Origin: Cladocopium goreaui
Lineage: Eukaryota; Sar; Dinophyceae; Suessiales; Symbiodiniaceae
Assembly: GCA_947184155.2 (NCBI GenBank)
Contig: CAMXCT020003702.1
Span: forward strand, 160,001-224,000
DNA: 64,000 nt
Reading direction: 5' to 3'
In this document: one piece after another, positions 35,257 to 46,696 of the stretch
How the letters are laid out: each line of letters opens with the position of its first letter
How positions within the stretch are numbered: position 1 is the stretch's first letter
Program-made: the position numbers and the translations under genes
The notes under the pieces: generated by a model
The model's input: only the letters and a program-made list of their open reading frames with translations
The model's database searches: none
Told to the model about the DNA's origin: nothing

Positions 35257-36420
35257 CTGAAACATATGGATGTGTTTGAACATGGGATGCTCATGGGCAT
35301 TTGATGTGATGTATCAATGGGATTTCATGCGTTCTTCATGGAGATGTAATGGGATATAACTTACATTTACGGGGGATGTCCGGTAGCTGTGCTGGTTTCA
35401 CCAACCTTTGACTTCGGAATATAATGACAAATTCCATTGGCTTTGACACCGTTGCACCCCGATTATTGGGACATTTGTTTGCAGAAACAAGCTCTCTTCT
35501 TTCAGTTGGAAAACGATTAAGGAACTAGGATTTCACAAAAATATTCCCAAGCGAAGAAGCTTGGAACCCAGTTACTGAATTCCAAAAAAGCAGGATGATC
35601 CCATTTACCCAGGAGCTTGAATCAACATTAGGGTATCTATGTGGAACCACACACTTTGGACCTTTTGGTATCAAATAATCAATGTTTGGATTGGCAAAAA
35701 CCAATTGACATGAACTGTTGGTGGGTTTTCAAGATTTATCTTAAATATTAAATTGAATGAAACAAGTAGATGCAATGAAACTGTCAAGTCGTGAGTCAAA
35801 AGAATTGAACATGATTTCAAAAAGTGTGCGATTTTTGTTGGTAACATCCTTTTTGCAAACAGAATTAAGTGAATCATAAAAATACAACTATCCCATTTCA
35901 TAATACTAGTTGGTTGATAGGTTTCTTGAATTAATTCTGGGTTATAACAATCCCCAAAAGCCAGTTAGTATAAACCCTTCCAATAACCAATCAACAAGGG
36001 AATAATAAATCCTCAAGTACTCCTTATTCAATCATCCATAAGTAATAATACAGTAATCCTTTCTTAAAAATCCTTAGCCACTAATCCATAATTAAAAATC
36101 CTTACTTAACACATCTTAATTAATCCTTAGTTACTAACCCTTAGTTTACAATCCTTAACAATAATCATTAATTAATATACTAATCCTCAAACAATCCTGA
36201 ATTAACAATTCTTAAGTCATAGTATAATCCTTAACAAGTAATCTTTGGTTAACAATCCTTCTGATAATCCTAAATATGAAACTAATAACCAATTAACTAT
36301 TAATCCTCATTAATCAACTAACTAATCATCATTATTAATCATAGTACCCTTAATTAACAATCCTAATTTAATATAACATTAATAATCCTTAATAAATCAT
36401 TAATTAATCATAGTACTTAA
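35257..36420. other. Intron sequence with TAATCCTTA iterations
   Basis: The region 35990-36420 is a loose repetition of TAATCCTTAA/AATTAACAATCC. The rest is single-copy looking. Confidence 0.5.
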
Positions 36421-36522
36421 TTTGCGTAATGATAATTGTTAATATTTCTCATGGATGTTTACTAAACTTTGGGGAATACACCTGACACATGATAATGATT
36501 GCCAATCATATGGGTTAAACAT
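36421..36522. repeat. Dispersed repeat D, copy 2
   Basis: TTTGCGTAATGATAATTGTT onward matches 4819..4921 with a handful of differences, in the same orientation. Confidence 0.7.
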
Positions 36523-36852
36523 GGTTACAAAGGCAACCCTGCCATATGAGATATTAACAAGTTAAGTGATCCTGGGTTAAGTGATCATATTGCCAAGAGT
36601 GTTTTTTTTCAGTTTGAGGACGGAACATGGTATATTTATTAATAATCCTTATTATATGAATAATTATCTTTATAATGGTTATGACTATGAATAAGTTTGG
36701 TATATTAATCAATTAACAGATAATGGTATATAATTAACATGGTTTATTAATTGTGAATAATCATCTTTATAATGGGATTATATACCAATAATAGTGGTTA
36801 ATGATGGTTAATGGTTAATAATCACTGGTTGGTGGATGGGAGATCTTTATAG

Positions 36853-36970
36853 TAACCCTCTGGTAATTTAACACAGCTTTGGAAGCCATGGCCCATAGAA
36901 ATAGTTGATTTACCTATTAAAAGTCGTGATTTTCCATAGTTATGTTAGTGGTGATTTTCCATAGTTATCT
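36853..36970. repeat. Family A element, rearranged right end
   Basis: TAACCCTCTGGTAATTTAAC, then the interior; GTGATTTTCCATAGTTATGT is duplicated in tandem and the right terminus is absent. Confidence 0.6.
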
Positions 36971-37071
36971 GTAATATTCATAATATGTACCATCCATAAT
37001 GTTATACATATATGATCCTTATTATAGGATAATCATAATCTACTGTAAATATAGGAACAATCCTCAAGTAC

Positions 37072-37151
37072 CCTCCCTTCCAGTCGTCCCTTTCGATCCA
37101 CAGGTGCTGCAGCTGTAGCAATGCCTGCGGCCAGGCGGGGGCAGCACAGAC
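37072..37151 (-). CDS. PPR-like gene, exon at 37.1 kb
   Basis: VCAAPAWPQALLQLQHLW then IERDDWKGG. The WPQALLQLQ first helix matches WPQALQLAL of the 58.7 kb exon. The acceptor is CGGCAAG before GTCTGT (phase 0). The donor GGAGG before GTACTT (GT, phase 2) leads into the 35.2 kb micro-exon. The opposite strand also has a short open frame here, but without repeat logic. Confidence 0.8.
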
Positions 37152-37199
37152 CTTGCCGTGTCAGCGGTTGTTCTGTTGGGAAACCTATGGGGAATAAAC

Positions 37200-37480
37200 T
37201 ATTTATATATATATATATGTATAATTCCAAATATATATATAATATCGAATTATACATGTATATATGTATATTATATAATAATATATATATATATTTAATA
37301 AAATATAATATAATATAATATAATATAATATAATATATAATAAAATATAATATAATATAATATATATAATAAATTATAATATAATATAATATATATATAT
37401 TTAGAAATATGATATATCTGATATAGTATGTATATCAATGAAAATTCGTTGATTAACTAATATATATATATATATATTCA
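37200..37480. repeat. TATAA/TA microsatellite
   Basis: AATATAATATAATATAATAT and pure TA runs, partly self-complementary. Confidence 0.85.
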
Positions 37481-38021
37481 TTAAATTCCGTTAGCTATAA
37501 TTAGCTATAAGTTGGTTTATAAACATATTAACTAGACTTGACTAGAGTATAGTTCTATCCCGGTTAATAATATCACCCCTTGTATACACAGTTGAGAAAG
37601 TTAAACGTGCGTCAACTTGGGGGATTTTTGTTGGGAAATGTTGAGAATTGTTTGACGAACTTTGGTGAGGAAAATTTTACGGAAAAATCACCAATTCATT
37701 GGGGGTTGCAAGGGTTAACCACGGTAGTATCACTAGAATTTGAAAACGGTTGGGAAAATTGAAACCCTAACATATGTATATATAATATACAATATATGTA
37801 AGCGGATTGTTATCAGGATTTCATCTGTCCAAACCAGCGACAATCGATCCAATAGTCTAGCTGAATTATCTAAGCAAAGAAACCTGCTGAAGAAAACCCT
37901 TCAAATGGTACACCCCAAATCCAATTCTTACTATATTCCCATGATATTCCCGCTAAATTCCCATGATATTTGGGTATTCCCATGATATTCCCATGGTATC
38001 CCCGCTGTCGCATCAAGCCAC

Positions 38022-38060
38022 ACCAATGCAGGCGTTGAAGCAGCTGGTGTAGATCTCCAC
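38022..38060 (-). CDS. PPR-like gene, 39-nt micro-exon at 38.0 kb
   Basis: Thirteen codons, VEIYTSCFNACIG, between GCCCCTAG (acceptor) and GTGGCT (GT donor), phase 0 at both ends. It supplies the second helix between the 40.3 and 37.1 kb exons: with it, the two flanking Trp residues are exactly 34 apart. Such micro-exons would be missed by ORF-based annotation. Confidence 0.8.
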
Positions 38061-38099
38061 CTAGGGGCAAGGAGCTAACGACCAATGTTCCCCTTCTTA

Positions 38100-38279
38100 T
38101 GGCCAATGGTGGTTTAATGGTGGTTTAATGGTGGTTTAATGGGCTTTAACCAACAAAAATGGTGATTTGAATGGGATTTACCACTATAAACCATGTTAAA
38201 CCACTATAACTCACTATCAATCCCATTACATCACCATTAAATCCCATGAAAAACCGCCATTAAATCCATATATTGGATA
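38100..38279. repeat. AATGGTGGTTT / ACCACTATAAACC simple repeats
   Basis: GGTGGTTTAATGGTGGTTTA three times, then complementary AACCACTATAA sequence, giving a weak inverted pair. Confidence 0.6.
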
Positions 38280-38392
38280 TACCCTCTGGGAAACTAACAT
38301 ACGAATTGACACTGGGCCATGAAAGGTTCGTTGATTTAGCCGATTAAACAATGGTGGTTTTCAATAGCAACGTGTTAGTTTACCAGAGGCTA
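38280..38392. repeat. Family A MITE-like element
   Basis: TACCCTCTGGGAAACTAACA to TTAGTTTACCAGAGGCTA. Confidence 0.75.
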
Positions 38393-38454
38393 TCGCTAGA
38401 CCTTTGGCATGGGAATCCTTGCCGGTTTCAACATCTTTTGGCTTGCTTTTACTG

Positions 38455-38543
38455 CTGGTTGGTGGTATACCCCTCTGAAAAATATGAGTGAAATGGGATT
38501 ATTGTTCCCAATATATGGAAAAATGTTCCAAACCACCAGCCAG
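38455..38543. repeat. Family B MITE-like element, short
   Basis: CTGGTTGGTGGTATACCCCT to AAACCACCAGCCAG, flanked by ACTG on both sides. Confidence 0.75.
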
Positions 38544-39860
38544 ACTGTGTTTGATATCTTCATAAGAGGAAATCTTGGGTTCATTCTATCCAATGTCGAA
38601 TTAACATCCGGGAACATACCAAGTTTGGTGAAACTACCGGAGAGTAGATCACAACGATAACACTAAGATAGATGTGGAAAACCAATGGTTTCCTTAAGAG
38701 CATGATATACAAATGGTGGGTGTTCCACATCTGGAGGGTATATCATCAATAGTAACGAATGGTGTGTTATATATAATGATTGGTGATGATTGGTCATTGC
38801 TCATGGTCATTAGAAAGTGCTTTTTCAACTTTTAGAATGATATATGTCATGGAGGTTTACAGAATTTTGGGGAAAATCAATGCTTGCCGAAGATGGAGAA
38901 ATGACGGGATTAATGATTAGCCACGATAAGGCGACAACACGAAACAACTCGACCGACCAAATCTGAGATCCTCATGGGTTTGTCCAAGAATACTTGGGGG
39001 CGCAGTTCCACTACTAAGTGGTTATAAAACCGCAGTTACAAAGGTTATATCTCAACTTTTTGAAGTCACCACCATGGTTATATCCATGTTTAACCTCAAC
39101 CTGAACCCCTAAGAATATCTAAGAATGGCGTATCGGAAAATCCTATTTTCTATTGTCAGTTGCCCGTGAGGTGATAGGCAAGCAGTGCGGGCCAATCTTG
39201 ACCCCATTTTTGAAGAAACCTAAATATCTCATATTTCTGGTTGTCTATCCCCCGGCAATTAAAGATTGCTATGGATGATTTACCTTTATTCACCTCTAAA
39301 AACCGGTGCTTTTCCATAGCTGTGTTGAAATTACCGGTTTTATCCCATTTCCCGTCGCGATTTTTACTAAGATAGATACGGATAAGCCACAACACTTCCA
39401 TTGATCATCCAAGAGAAACTGTAGATTTCCATCGTTTCGTTACGTTACAAATATATATATATATACACATGCATATCCCAAAAGAGATCCCCTATTTTTG
39501 TTGCTGAACGCCTTGTTTTTTAAAAAGGGTACATCAATGTAAATCACCTGTTGCTGGGGTAATGTCCAAACTGTGGCGATTTGACAGGGTTAACGTCCAT
39601 GATATTCAACACTATACATTATATGTATATATATATATCAATGAAATTCCTGAAATAACTGGTTACCATCACTTTGTTTGTATCCACCATTATGCACTGA
39701 TTGTTGCAAAGACCCTTTCCATTTTTTCGATGAAAATCCTGTTGAATCTTGTTTTCGTAGACCAGTTTGGGTGAGGGCCTGGAGTATTACCATTTCTTGC
39801 AACATCTTATGACCTTAAAAACATCTTAGGACCTAAAAATGCTAATCAAAACAAAAGTAA
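38544..39860. other. Intron sequence
   Basis: A family A-like degraded hairpin (CCCCCGGCAATTAAAG to GAAATTACCGG) is at about 39248-39340. Otherwise nothing recognised. Confidence 0.35.
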
Positions 39861-40133
39861 CGATATCAACATGGAAAAATTCGGCCACACTCTTCGATCA
39901 TGCGGACCCTCGAAAAGTTCGGCCATTGGGGGATGATTCCCACAATCCTCACCATCTTTTCTAGTATTCTCGAAATGAGGGGGCCAGAATTTAATGTTAT
40001 CTCCATTGCATCTCCACTACATTGACTATTGGGTTGACATACCAATTCAATGTCAAACATATTCAGCAATCATTGATGAAACGAAATCATTATATCACAT
40101 AGGCACTGTATATGAAAATATGTGGAAGAAATG

Positions 40134-40220
40134 CGGCACCACCCTGGTTGGTTGAAAACCTGAAAACCTTGGGATAAACCACCTATCAACTGGCGCAGGG
40201 TTTCGCAACCATCTGCTGTG
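40134..40220. repeat. Family I element, right half inverted
   Basis: GGGATAAACCACCTATCAAC then TGGCGCAGGGTTTCGCAACC matches the ends of 41162..41268. It starts about 12 bases beyond the donor of the 40.3 kb exon. Confidence 0.65.
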
Positions 40221-40232
40221 CCCCAGATTCGC

Positions 40233-40343
40233 CTGTCGAGTGGTGGCCATCCTCAGGAGCTCGTTGGTGACACGCCAAGTGCCAACTCTCAACGTTGCCG
40301 CCACCGAACTCAGCAGAGAGTTGTTGGGAGCCACCCGTTGCTC
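40233..40343 (-). CDS. PPR-like gene, exon at 40.3 kb
   Basis: Exactly 37 codons: EQRVAPNNSLLSSVAATL then RVGTWRVTNELLRMATTRQ. The Trp is 34 residues after the Trp in WRQAL of the previous exon. The acceptor is TTCTCCAG before GAGCAA. The donor is CGACAG before GCGAAT (GC). Both boundaries are phase 0. A truncated family I element starts about 12 bases beyond the donor, so the end of coding similarity is sharply marked. Confidence 0.85.
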
Positions 40344-40961
40344 CTGGAGAATCATAGCTGGGGGTTCCAAGAAATTTAAGAAGCTTACTTTGGAAAAATG
40401 GACCATGCTGCAGCAATGCTTGATGCCCGTTTGTTTCAAGTTCGCTTGCTGTCAGAATGGCTGCAGCAAATCAACTCGAATCAAGCATCACTCAGATCAG
40501 AAACGTGGAGGAGCCCCCGATTGGTGAAAGACGGATTTTTGAATATTTTTAATGTACATCTCATGGTGGGTTGTGGCCTCTTCCAATCGTAGGGGATGTA
40601 GGGATTCTTTCATACAGTACTGTGCTGTTCTCAATTGAAGCCATACAGAACATCAACCAAATTCGATGGCGATTTGGTGAGTCCCCAACCAGTTAACTAC
40701 GTATACATATAGGGATATAAATAACTTTATCTTTCGAAAAATCTGAAATAGCATCATCTTTAATGCCAACCCAGATGCATTTTTTGACCACACAGTTACC
40801 TACTTGGATATAATTACACGAGTTAAATACAGTACACATACATATTATATAGAAAAGAATAAGTATATTATAAGATATATGACATTTGTATAGTATATTG
40901 TATGATAGACATATTCTCCAATTACTACTGCTCATTCATCTGCACCTACTTTTCACCCGTC

Positions 40962-41116
40962 CTGCGCATGTTGCAGCACTTGTAGCGCCTGTCTCCAGTC
41001 GTCACCAACATCGCCCAGCAGCGTACTGAGCGACGTGTAACTCAGCAGCTGCGGCCGCAGCGTCGAACGTCGCAGGGAACGGAGGAGCTGAAGACTGCAG
41101 GGCCAATGGGAACTAC
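40962..41116 (-). CDS. PPR-like gene, exon at 41.0 kb
   Basis: One of the clearest PPR exons. It reads SSHWPCSLQLLRSLRRSTL, then RPQLLSYTSLSTLLGDVGDD, then WRQALQVLQHAQ. The Trp residues are 36 apart, with L.P...SYTS between. The acceptor is GCTCAG before GTAGTT (phase 1). A GT donor 5 bases further (GG before GTGAAA) breaks the frame to the next exon, whereas CAG before GACGGG (GA) joins in phase 0. An inverted-repeat element of family I lies 45 bases upstream. Confidence 0.85.
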
Positions 41117-41161
41117 CTGAGCTGGGTGCTGGCTGGGGGGTGGTACATCAATAGTAGAAAT

Positions 41162-41268
41162 ACTGTGGATGGTTGCGAAATCCTGCACCACCAAAAGGAT
41201 GGTTGAAACCCTATAGATAATGGGATAAACCACCTATCAATTGGTGCAGGATTTCTTCCATCCACAGT
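41162..41268. repeat. Family I inverted-repeat element, full copy
   Basis: ACTGTGGATGGTTGCGAAAT then CCTGCACCA pairs with TGGTGCAGGATTTCTTCCAT then CCACAGT. Confidence 0.8.
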
Positions 41269-41389
41269 ATCTGTTAATAATAATAGAAATATCACGGAAC
41301 ACGTAAGAATAACGATGACATTTGTTGTTGGTCACAAATAATACACGAATAAACAATAACAATGGAAATGACATATTTGGGAGTATTAT

Positions 41390-41560
41390 ATTATCATGGA
41401 ACTAAAATGATGTGAACATATCATGGAAATGATCCTTCTTATGGACATATAATGGGGATGTAATGGACATATCATGGACATATAATGGGGATGTTATGGG
41501 GATACAATGGAGCTGCTAGTGATTGGTGCTTATGGGGATACAATGGGGACATCATGGAAT
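41390..41560. repeat. GGACATATAATGGGGATG simple repeat
   Basis: Irregular iterations of ATAATGGGGATGTAATGGAC. Confidence 0.65.
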
Positions 41561-41989
41561 ATAGCCATCAATCCGATGTTTGGGTGTGTCTGGAAATGGG
41601 GCTGGGCGAATTCGGTGTATTCGGTGTCTAAGAATGAAGAATTTCACACGAGTTAACCCCCCCCAAAAATGGCACTTTAATGTGAACATCATATATTCTG
41701 ATGAAATTCCTGGAAGTGGTCAAAACACAACCAACATCAAATCTCAATGCATTTTAACAGGGAACATAGCAGAATTGAGCCATGTTCAATGCAGATTTTG
41801 GTGATTTTCAGAGCCGGGCTACACCTTGGTGTCATTGGTTAAAGGTGGGCTACACCAGGAAAGCCCTCCAGATTTTATGGGAAAAAACATGGGAAAACCC
41901 AGTTTTTATGGGAAAAACATGGAAAAAACATGGGAAAACCTCAACCAATCCAGTGTTTTTTTATCTGAGTGGCAACTTTGGATACTCAC

Positions 41990-42043
41990 CGAGCCCAGCA
42001 AGTCCAGGTCCTCGTCCAGGTCCTTGCTGTCTTTCAGCGCCTC
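41990..42043 (-). CDS. PPR-like gene, short exon at 42.0 kb
   Basis: Eighteen codons, EALKDSKDLDEDLDLLGS, lie between GGCTTCAAG (acceptor) and GTGAGT (canonical donor). The acidic sequence is less PPR-like than the other exons, but length and position fill the gap between the Trp residues of the 43.5 and 41.0 kb exons. The phase at the 3' end does not match the next exon if GTGAGT is used. A GC donor five bases earlier (CTGG before GCTCGG) would match and give 32-residue spacing. A family A element begins 23 bases upstream of the acceptor. Confidence 0.45.
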
Positions 42044-42065
42044 CTTGAAGCCAAACAAGGGACGT

Positions 42066-42180
42066 TACCCTCTGGTTATGACTAACATAGCTATGGTATA
42101 GATGGCCCATAGAAAAAGATGGTTTACCTATTAATAGCATGCTGATTTTCCATGGCTATGTTAGTCATAACCAGATGGTA
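42066..42180. repeat. Family A MITE-like element
   Basis: TACCCTCTGGTTATGACTAA to TTAGTCATAACCAGATGGTA; long paired arms. Confidence 0.85.
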
Positions 42181-42616
42181 AGTGCTATGGCGATGAACTT
42201 ATATGTCGAAATACACCTTCGATAACTATATAAAACTATGTATTGATGAAAGGAATCCACACGATTGTTTTTTTTTTGTATATCATAATCTTTATTGAGC
42301 ATAAATTGAAAATTATATAAAACTATGAAATAAGAGATTATGATATACATCCCGGCAGATTTAGTACTACTACTGTCCGCATTTGATGTGCAACATTGAA
42401 GTTTCACTAAAGCGAAATGTCAATTTCTATTTGCAAAATGGGCTCTCCGAAAGTGGATGTTAAACTTTTTGTTCGACAACCCTTCCAGTGTTTTAGCCTT
42501 TCTCGGACGCCGACCTGCTTTGCTTCTCTTCACGCATATGCATGTAATGTATACACAATGAATTTCCCAAGCGTTGTTTTTTTATCACATATGGAAATGA
42601 ACATTTCATCAAAAAG

Positions 42617-42874
42617 ATGATCTTCATCATTCACTATAGCGTTCACTTTTTGGCGACTCCACCCTCAAAAATATCCACCGGCACCAAAAAACAAAACGCT
42701 GCTTACAATGATGAAACGTATGCAGTCTGGCGCATGGAAACGGTGTACGATTTACCATCCAAAAAAATCTGTGTTCAGCTTCTCGAAAATGGATGGCATC
42801 TATCGTCTCTAGAAAAACCAGTGGGAATTCACCTCAAAAAAGAGGCAACTTTAAGGGACATCTATCCATTTTGA
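42617..42874 (+). other. Unassigned open frame, 85 codons
   Basis: The frame runs from ATG and includes DETYAVWRMETVYDLPSKK and LLENGWHLSSLEKP. Amino-acid composition is balanced, unlike the repeat-derived frames nearby. It lies on the strand opposite the PPR-like gene, inside the intron between the 43.5 and 42.0 kb exons, and may be a fragment of an old mobile element. No family recognised. Confidence 0.2.
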
Positions 42875-43461
42875 TTTATCTTCATTCTTGTGAAATCCCA
42901 ATCACTATGGGTTAAATTCCCATTTTTGCTGATTTTGTGTGAAAATGGGATGCCCCCCAAATAGTATATGATGTTTTATCATCACTTCAACACAACCTGG
43001 CCTTGAATTGACATGCGCTTACTCTGCCAAATGGAAGACTGGAAGATTAGTTTCCGAAAAAAAAAGGTTGTTTTCAGGCTCTTGTATACTAGATATGCAT
43101 ATGTAAAAACTTGCCCCTAGACTTCCACATAGTTGGGTGAATTCCTATATTTTTGGACAAACCCTTTTCTGACAATGATTATTAACGTGCCCTAAGGCAA
43201 ACTAACAAACGTTGTGGAAAATCAGTGGTTTCCTGTTCAGAAAATAATCTGCAAATGATGGGTTTTCATGCATTTTCTATATCTTTCCTGATAAAATCGC
43301 GTTTTGGCTGCTATTTCTTATGGAGATTTAGTTTCTTAGTGGTTTCTTGATTTAAACTCCTAGTGGTTTCTGATCACATTTTTTCTTTTACCATTTAAAA
43401 TCGCCATTTTGGCTTCCGAAATCAGTGGTTTCTTGTGATCTTTTGGACTTCGGCCGAGCTC

Positions 43462-43544
43462 CTTCAAGCCTTCGAAGATCGCCAGGGCTCTTAGCCATTC
43501 GACCCGTGTGGATGTCGCATCCATCATGGAGGAGAAACAAAGAC
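43462..43544 (-). CDS. PPR-like gene, exon at 43.5 kb
   Basis: LCFSSMMDATSTRVEW then LRALAIFEGLK: a second helix followed by the next W.RALAIF first helix. The acceptor is CCACAG before GTCTTT (phase 1). The donor AAG before GAGCTC (GA, phase 0) leads in frame to the 42.0 kb exon; the frame itself stays open through ELGRSPKD before intron sequence takes over. Confidence 0.7.
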
Positions 43545-43644
43545 CTGTGGAAAACGTTGAGGCTTCACCGTGGGTTCACCGGGTTCACCTTTTAAGGTAC
43601 CACTGGATGTTGCCTAGGAATTGTAACTGGATAATAACCTCAAC

Positions 43645-43770
43645 ACATATGTATATCATATGTATATCATATGTATATCATATGTATATCATATGTATAT
43701 CATATGTGTATATATATAATTATATATATAATTATATATATAATTATATATATACAGTATATAAATATAT
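43645..43770. repeat. 11-bp ATCATATGTAT repeat and TAATTATATA repeat
   Basis: Five to six units of CATATGTATAT followed by three units of ATATATAATT. Confidence 0.85.
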
Positions 43771-44007
43771 ATGTATCGTGTATCCATACGTATTATACCG
43801 TATAGATATACATTGCAGTATGTCATACAATGTATTGATATGTAAATATATGACTGGGTGAACGAACCATGCTCATTGACGACTTACACTTGCTGGTATA
43901 CACATCCATGTGCTACACTGCTGCCTGGCTAAAAAATCTGTAGATGAACCTGCTGAACTCAAGATCTTTCTGCTCATCTTATAGATCAGCTGCTGGGCAT
44001 CTTATAT

Positions 44008-44094
44008 CCTGAACCTGATTTCTTCGGCCATTTGATTCTTACTAGCCATCATCGAACTGGTGAGATCAAATGGGGTCATTGTAATTTACCCAAA
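44008..44094. repeat. Family C fragment
   Basis: CCTGAACCTGATTTCTTCGG then GGTCATTGTAATTTACCC. Confidence 0.5.
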
Positions 44095-44144
44095 GATATT
44101 ATGCATATTAACCAATTAGCCAACTTTCCGGACAGAACAGATTC

Positions 44145-44359
44145 CGGATTGATGATTCTGTTGGAGTTCTTCATTCGTTAACGCAAGAGATTTCTTCCAA
44201 CTTTCCAGCCACTCCGCATGTCCGACGCCGGGAAAATATGTACCACATCTGCTACAGAAAAAACTATTGGACCACATCGAGTTGCAGTCTTTTTGGACAT
44301 TCTCCACTTGCATCGTCTCCAGCAAGGCCAATGCCAAGGTCCAGTTCCTAAGACCATCG
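44145..44359 (-). CDS. PPR-like gene, exon at 44.2 kb
   Basis: This is the longest exon, 71 codons. It starts DGLRNWTLALALLETM, a classic first helix, and ends ESWKKSLALTNEELQQNHQS, a second first-helix. The acceptor is CCCACAG before CGATGG. The donor is TCCG before GAATCT (GA). Joined to the 43.5 kb exon, the Trp in ESW is exactly 34 residues from the Trp in VEW. The middle contains CSRCGTYFPG, whose two Cys could be structural but do not make a complete zinc site. Confidence 0.75.
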
Positions 44360-44421
44360 CTGTGGGTTCCAGGCATCGTTCACTTTTTTGCGGTTAGCCT
44401 CTGGCAATGAATCACATGGTT

Positions 44422-44527
44422 CTGGTTGGTGGTTTTAACCATCTTGAAAAATCTGAAAGTCAATGGGAAGGATGACATCCCATATATGAAATGGAAAATA
44501 AAATTCATGTTTGAAACCACCAACCAG
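44422..44527. repeat. Family B MITE-like element
   Basis: CTGGTTGGTGGTTTTAACCA to GAAACCACCAACCAG, flanked by TGGTT on both sides (5 bp). Confidence 0.85.
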
Positions 44528-44682
44528 TGGTTTCATTGATCCAGTGAATATATATATATAATAATCACATGGTTTGCTGGAAAATCCAGCAGACATACCA
44601 AGAAATACCAAGATTTTCACATATTTTCCCCTCCATCGCGGGATCCAGCCATAGAAGAATGGGGTACCCTGGGGTAAACGTT

Positions 44683-44791
44683 CTAATTGGTGGTTTTTCG
44701 CGTACCCCCCTGAAAAATGATGGAGTCAGATTGGATCATCATCCCAACTATTGGGGAAAATTCAAAATTCATGTTCCAAACCACCAACCAG
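44683..44791. repeat. Family B MITE-like element, left end mutated
   Basis: CTAATTGGTGGTTTTTCGCG to AAACCACCAACCAG. Confidence 0.75.
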
Positions 44792-44989
44792 CGTTTACAT
44801 AGATGTGGAAAAGCCATTGGTTTTCGTTCGGAAAATTGATCTGCAATTCGTGGGTGTCCCGATATGCCCGCATCTCCGTCACTTTACTATGCCCAAGTTT
44901 CGCTGGATAATCCAATGAAGAGGTGCCCAAAAACATATTCCAACAAAGTCAACAGTTCCCAAACAGAGCTTGTTTTCAATAATGCCTGA

Positions 44990-45540
44990 TTTGCTCCCAA
45001 AGTTTCTCAACAGTTCCAAAACTTCTCAAGCATGATTCTATAATATTTGGATAGTTTCAATTGTGGTTCTCAATAATATTTTAATATGTCCAAAACATAT
45101 TCCAACAAAATATTCCAAAATGTTCAAAATATGTTCGAATGTATATCCTGACATTCCAAACAATATCCTGAAAATTCCAAACATGTTCCACCATATATCC
45201 GACATCCCAAGATACCCAAATAATATTCCAATCAAGTCGAAATTTCTCAAGCATCCTATTTTCAACCACATCTTCATTTCCCCAACATGTTCCAAATCAT
45301 ATATTCCAAAATGCTGAGACTTTGCCAAAACAACGCAATCATATTCCATGAATTTTCCAATCATCCCCATAATTTGGATGTTCCCACGATTTTCCCACAG
45401 TTTTCCAATTTCCTACAGTTTCCCATCATCTTATTATTTTCCAAGATTTCCCATGGATTTTGGCATAGATTTTCCCATAGATTTTCCCATAGGTTTTGCA
45501 ACATGTTTTCCAATAGGTTTTCCCATGATTTTATCATTTT
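44990..45540. other. Intron with TTCCAAAC/TTTTCCCA iterations
   Basis: 45060-45300 repeats CAAACATGTTCCA; 45370-45540 repeats ATTTTCCCATAGATT. Both strands give low-complexity frames. Confidence 0.55.
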
Positions 45541-45554
45541 CCAAGCATCTTTTC

Positions 45555-45716
45555 CTCAGCACATCGCCCCAGCACCGCGCCATACGCCGCCACCGCGCGC
45601 GGCAGCGCCGCCAGCGACGCCAGCGCCGCGGCTGGCGCCGACTGCTGCGCCGCGGAGCGCAGCAGCGCCAGCAGGTCGCGGGGAGGGCCGGGAACGACGG
45701 GGATCTTCTGCAACTC
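45555..45716 (-). CDS. PPR-like gene, exon at 45.6 kb
   Basis: Fifty-four very GC-rich codons: ELQKIPVVPGPPRDLLALLR, an Ala-rich stretch, then AVAAYGAVLGRCAE. AYGAVLGRCAE is a PPR second helix. The acceptor is TTCCCAG before GAGTTG (phase 0). The end is uncertain: GAG before GAAAAG (GA, phase 0), or GG before GCGATG (GC, phase 2). The latter would fit the phase of the next exon. The GC content is far above the surrounding intron. Confidence 0.7.
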
Positions 45717-46592
45717 CTGGGAACCAGGAAAAAAACGGCGAAAACCATGGGAAAAATTGGGAAAATGTGGGAAGAAACTGTGAAACAACATGGAAAAAAC
45801 CGTCAACAAAACAGCAGAACAAATAGGAAACATGTGGGAAAAGCGTGAAAACACATGGGACACATGGTGGAAATATATGGTTGGACAAAAATGGGGGGAA
45901 AACCATGGAAAAACTGGGGAGCATTTGGATAATTTTCTCGGAAAAGATACAGTATAGTGGACGTCCAGCAAAAGACACCAGATCAAATTGGAGAACAAAA
46001 ATATAATATTGGATCAAATTGCATAAACAATCAAATTTTGATCATCTCCACTTATTGATTGGAGGAATGTTGACCTTTTTGATTAAATGGGAATTATTGG
46101 GCCAGAAACATAAAGTATCTGGTTGGTGATGATATTTGTTTGGCAAATAAACATGTTTTTTCTAAAGCAAACAATAAAATTGAAATGTTGTAAAGGTCCA
46201 ATAAATGTATTCTAGTAGGATTCTGAGGAGCAACCATCTTTGGGTCACTCAAAATTGCATTGTTTCAGCAAATGACCATGTTGGGCAACAAATAGAATGT
46301 GTTCGTATCATTTGCTTAGCAAAGATGGATAATGCGATCTTTTGTATCTCCATAAGAACCTATATTTCAACATATTTCAACGTATTTCACCCATCCACAG
46401 TATTTCTTAATCATTATCAATGATCAAGCAATTATCAACTATATATATATCAACTACAAATCCCAATTTTCGTGGCGAACTGCCAGTCTTTATCCTTTAA
46501 ATAACTGGCTAAGTCATTAAACATGTAATGCGCCCACAAATGGCGAGAACTCACGAAGCAAAAAACTTCTTTGACAGTACTATAACAAGGTG

Positions 46593-46696
46593 TACCCTCT
46601 GGCAAACTAACAAAACTATGGAAAATCACAACTTTTCATAGGTAAATCAACTATACATGGACATTTTCAATAGCTATATTAGTTTACCAGAGAGTA
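46593..46696. repeat. Family A MITE-like element
   Basis: TACCCTCTGGCAAACTAACA to TTAGTTTACCAGAGAGTA. Confidence 0.8.

Noticed and set aside
43403..43414. GCCATTTTGGCT, a 12-base match to the dinoflagellate spliced leader; a similar 11-base match near 31703 on the minus strand
   Set aside because: The matches lack the leader's 5' part and its CAAG end, and the word is AT/GC-simple enough to arise by chance. No spliced-leader RNA gene or retrogene context was seen.
45287..45848. Plus-strand frames of 166-179 codons over the 45.6 kb exon
   Set aside because: Low-complexity Ser/Phe and Pro/Ala/Arg sequence opposite the GC-rich PPR-like exon; they read through intron repeats.
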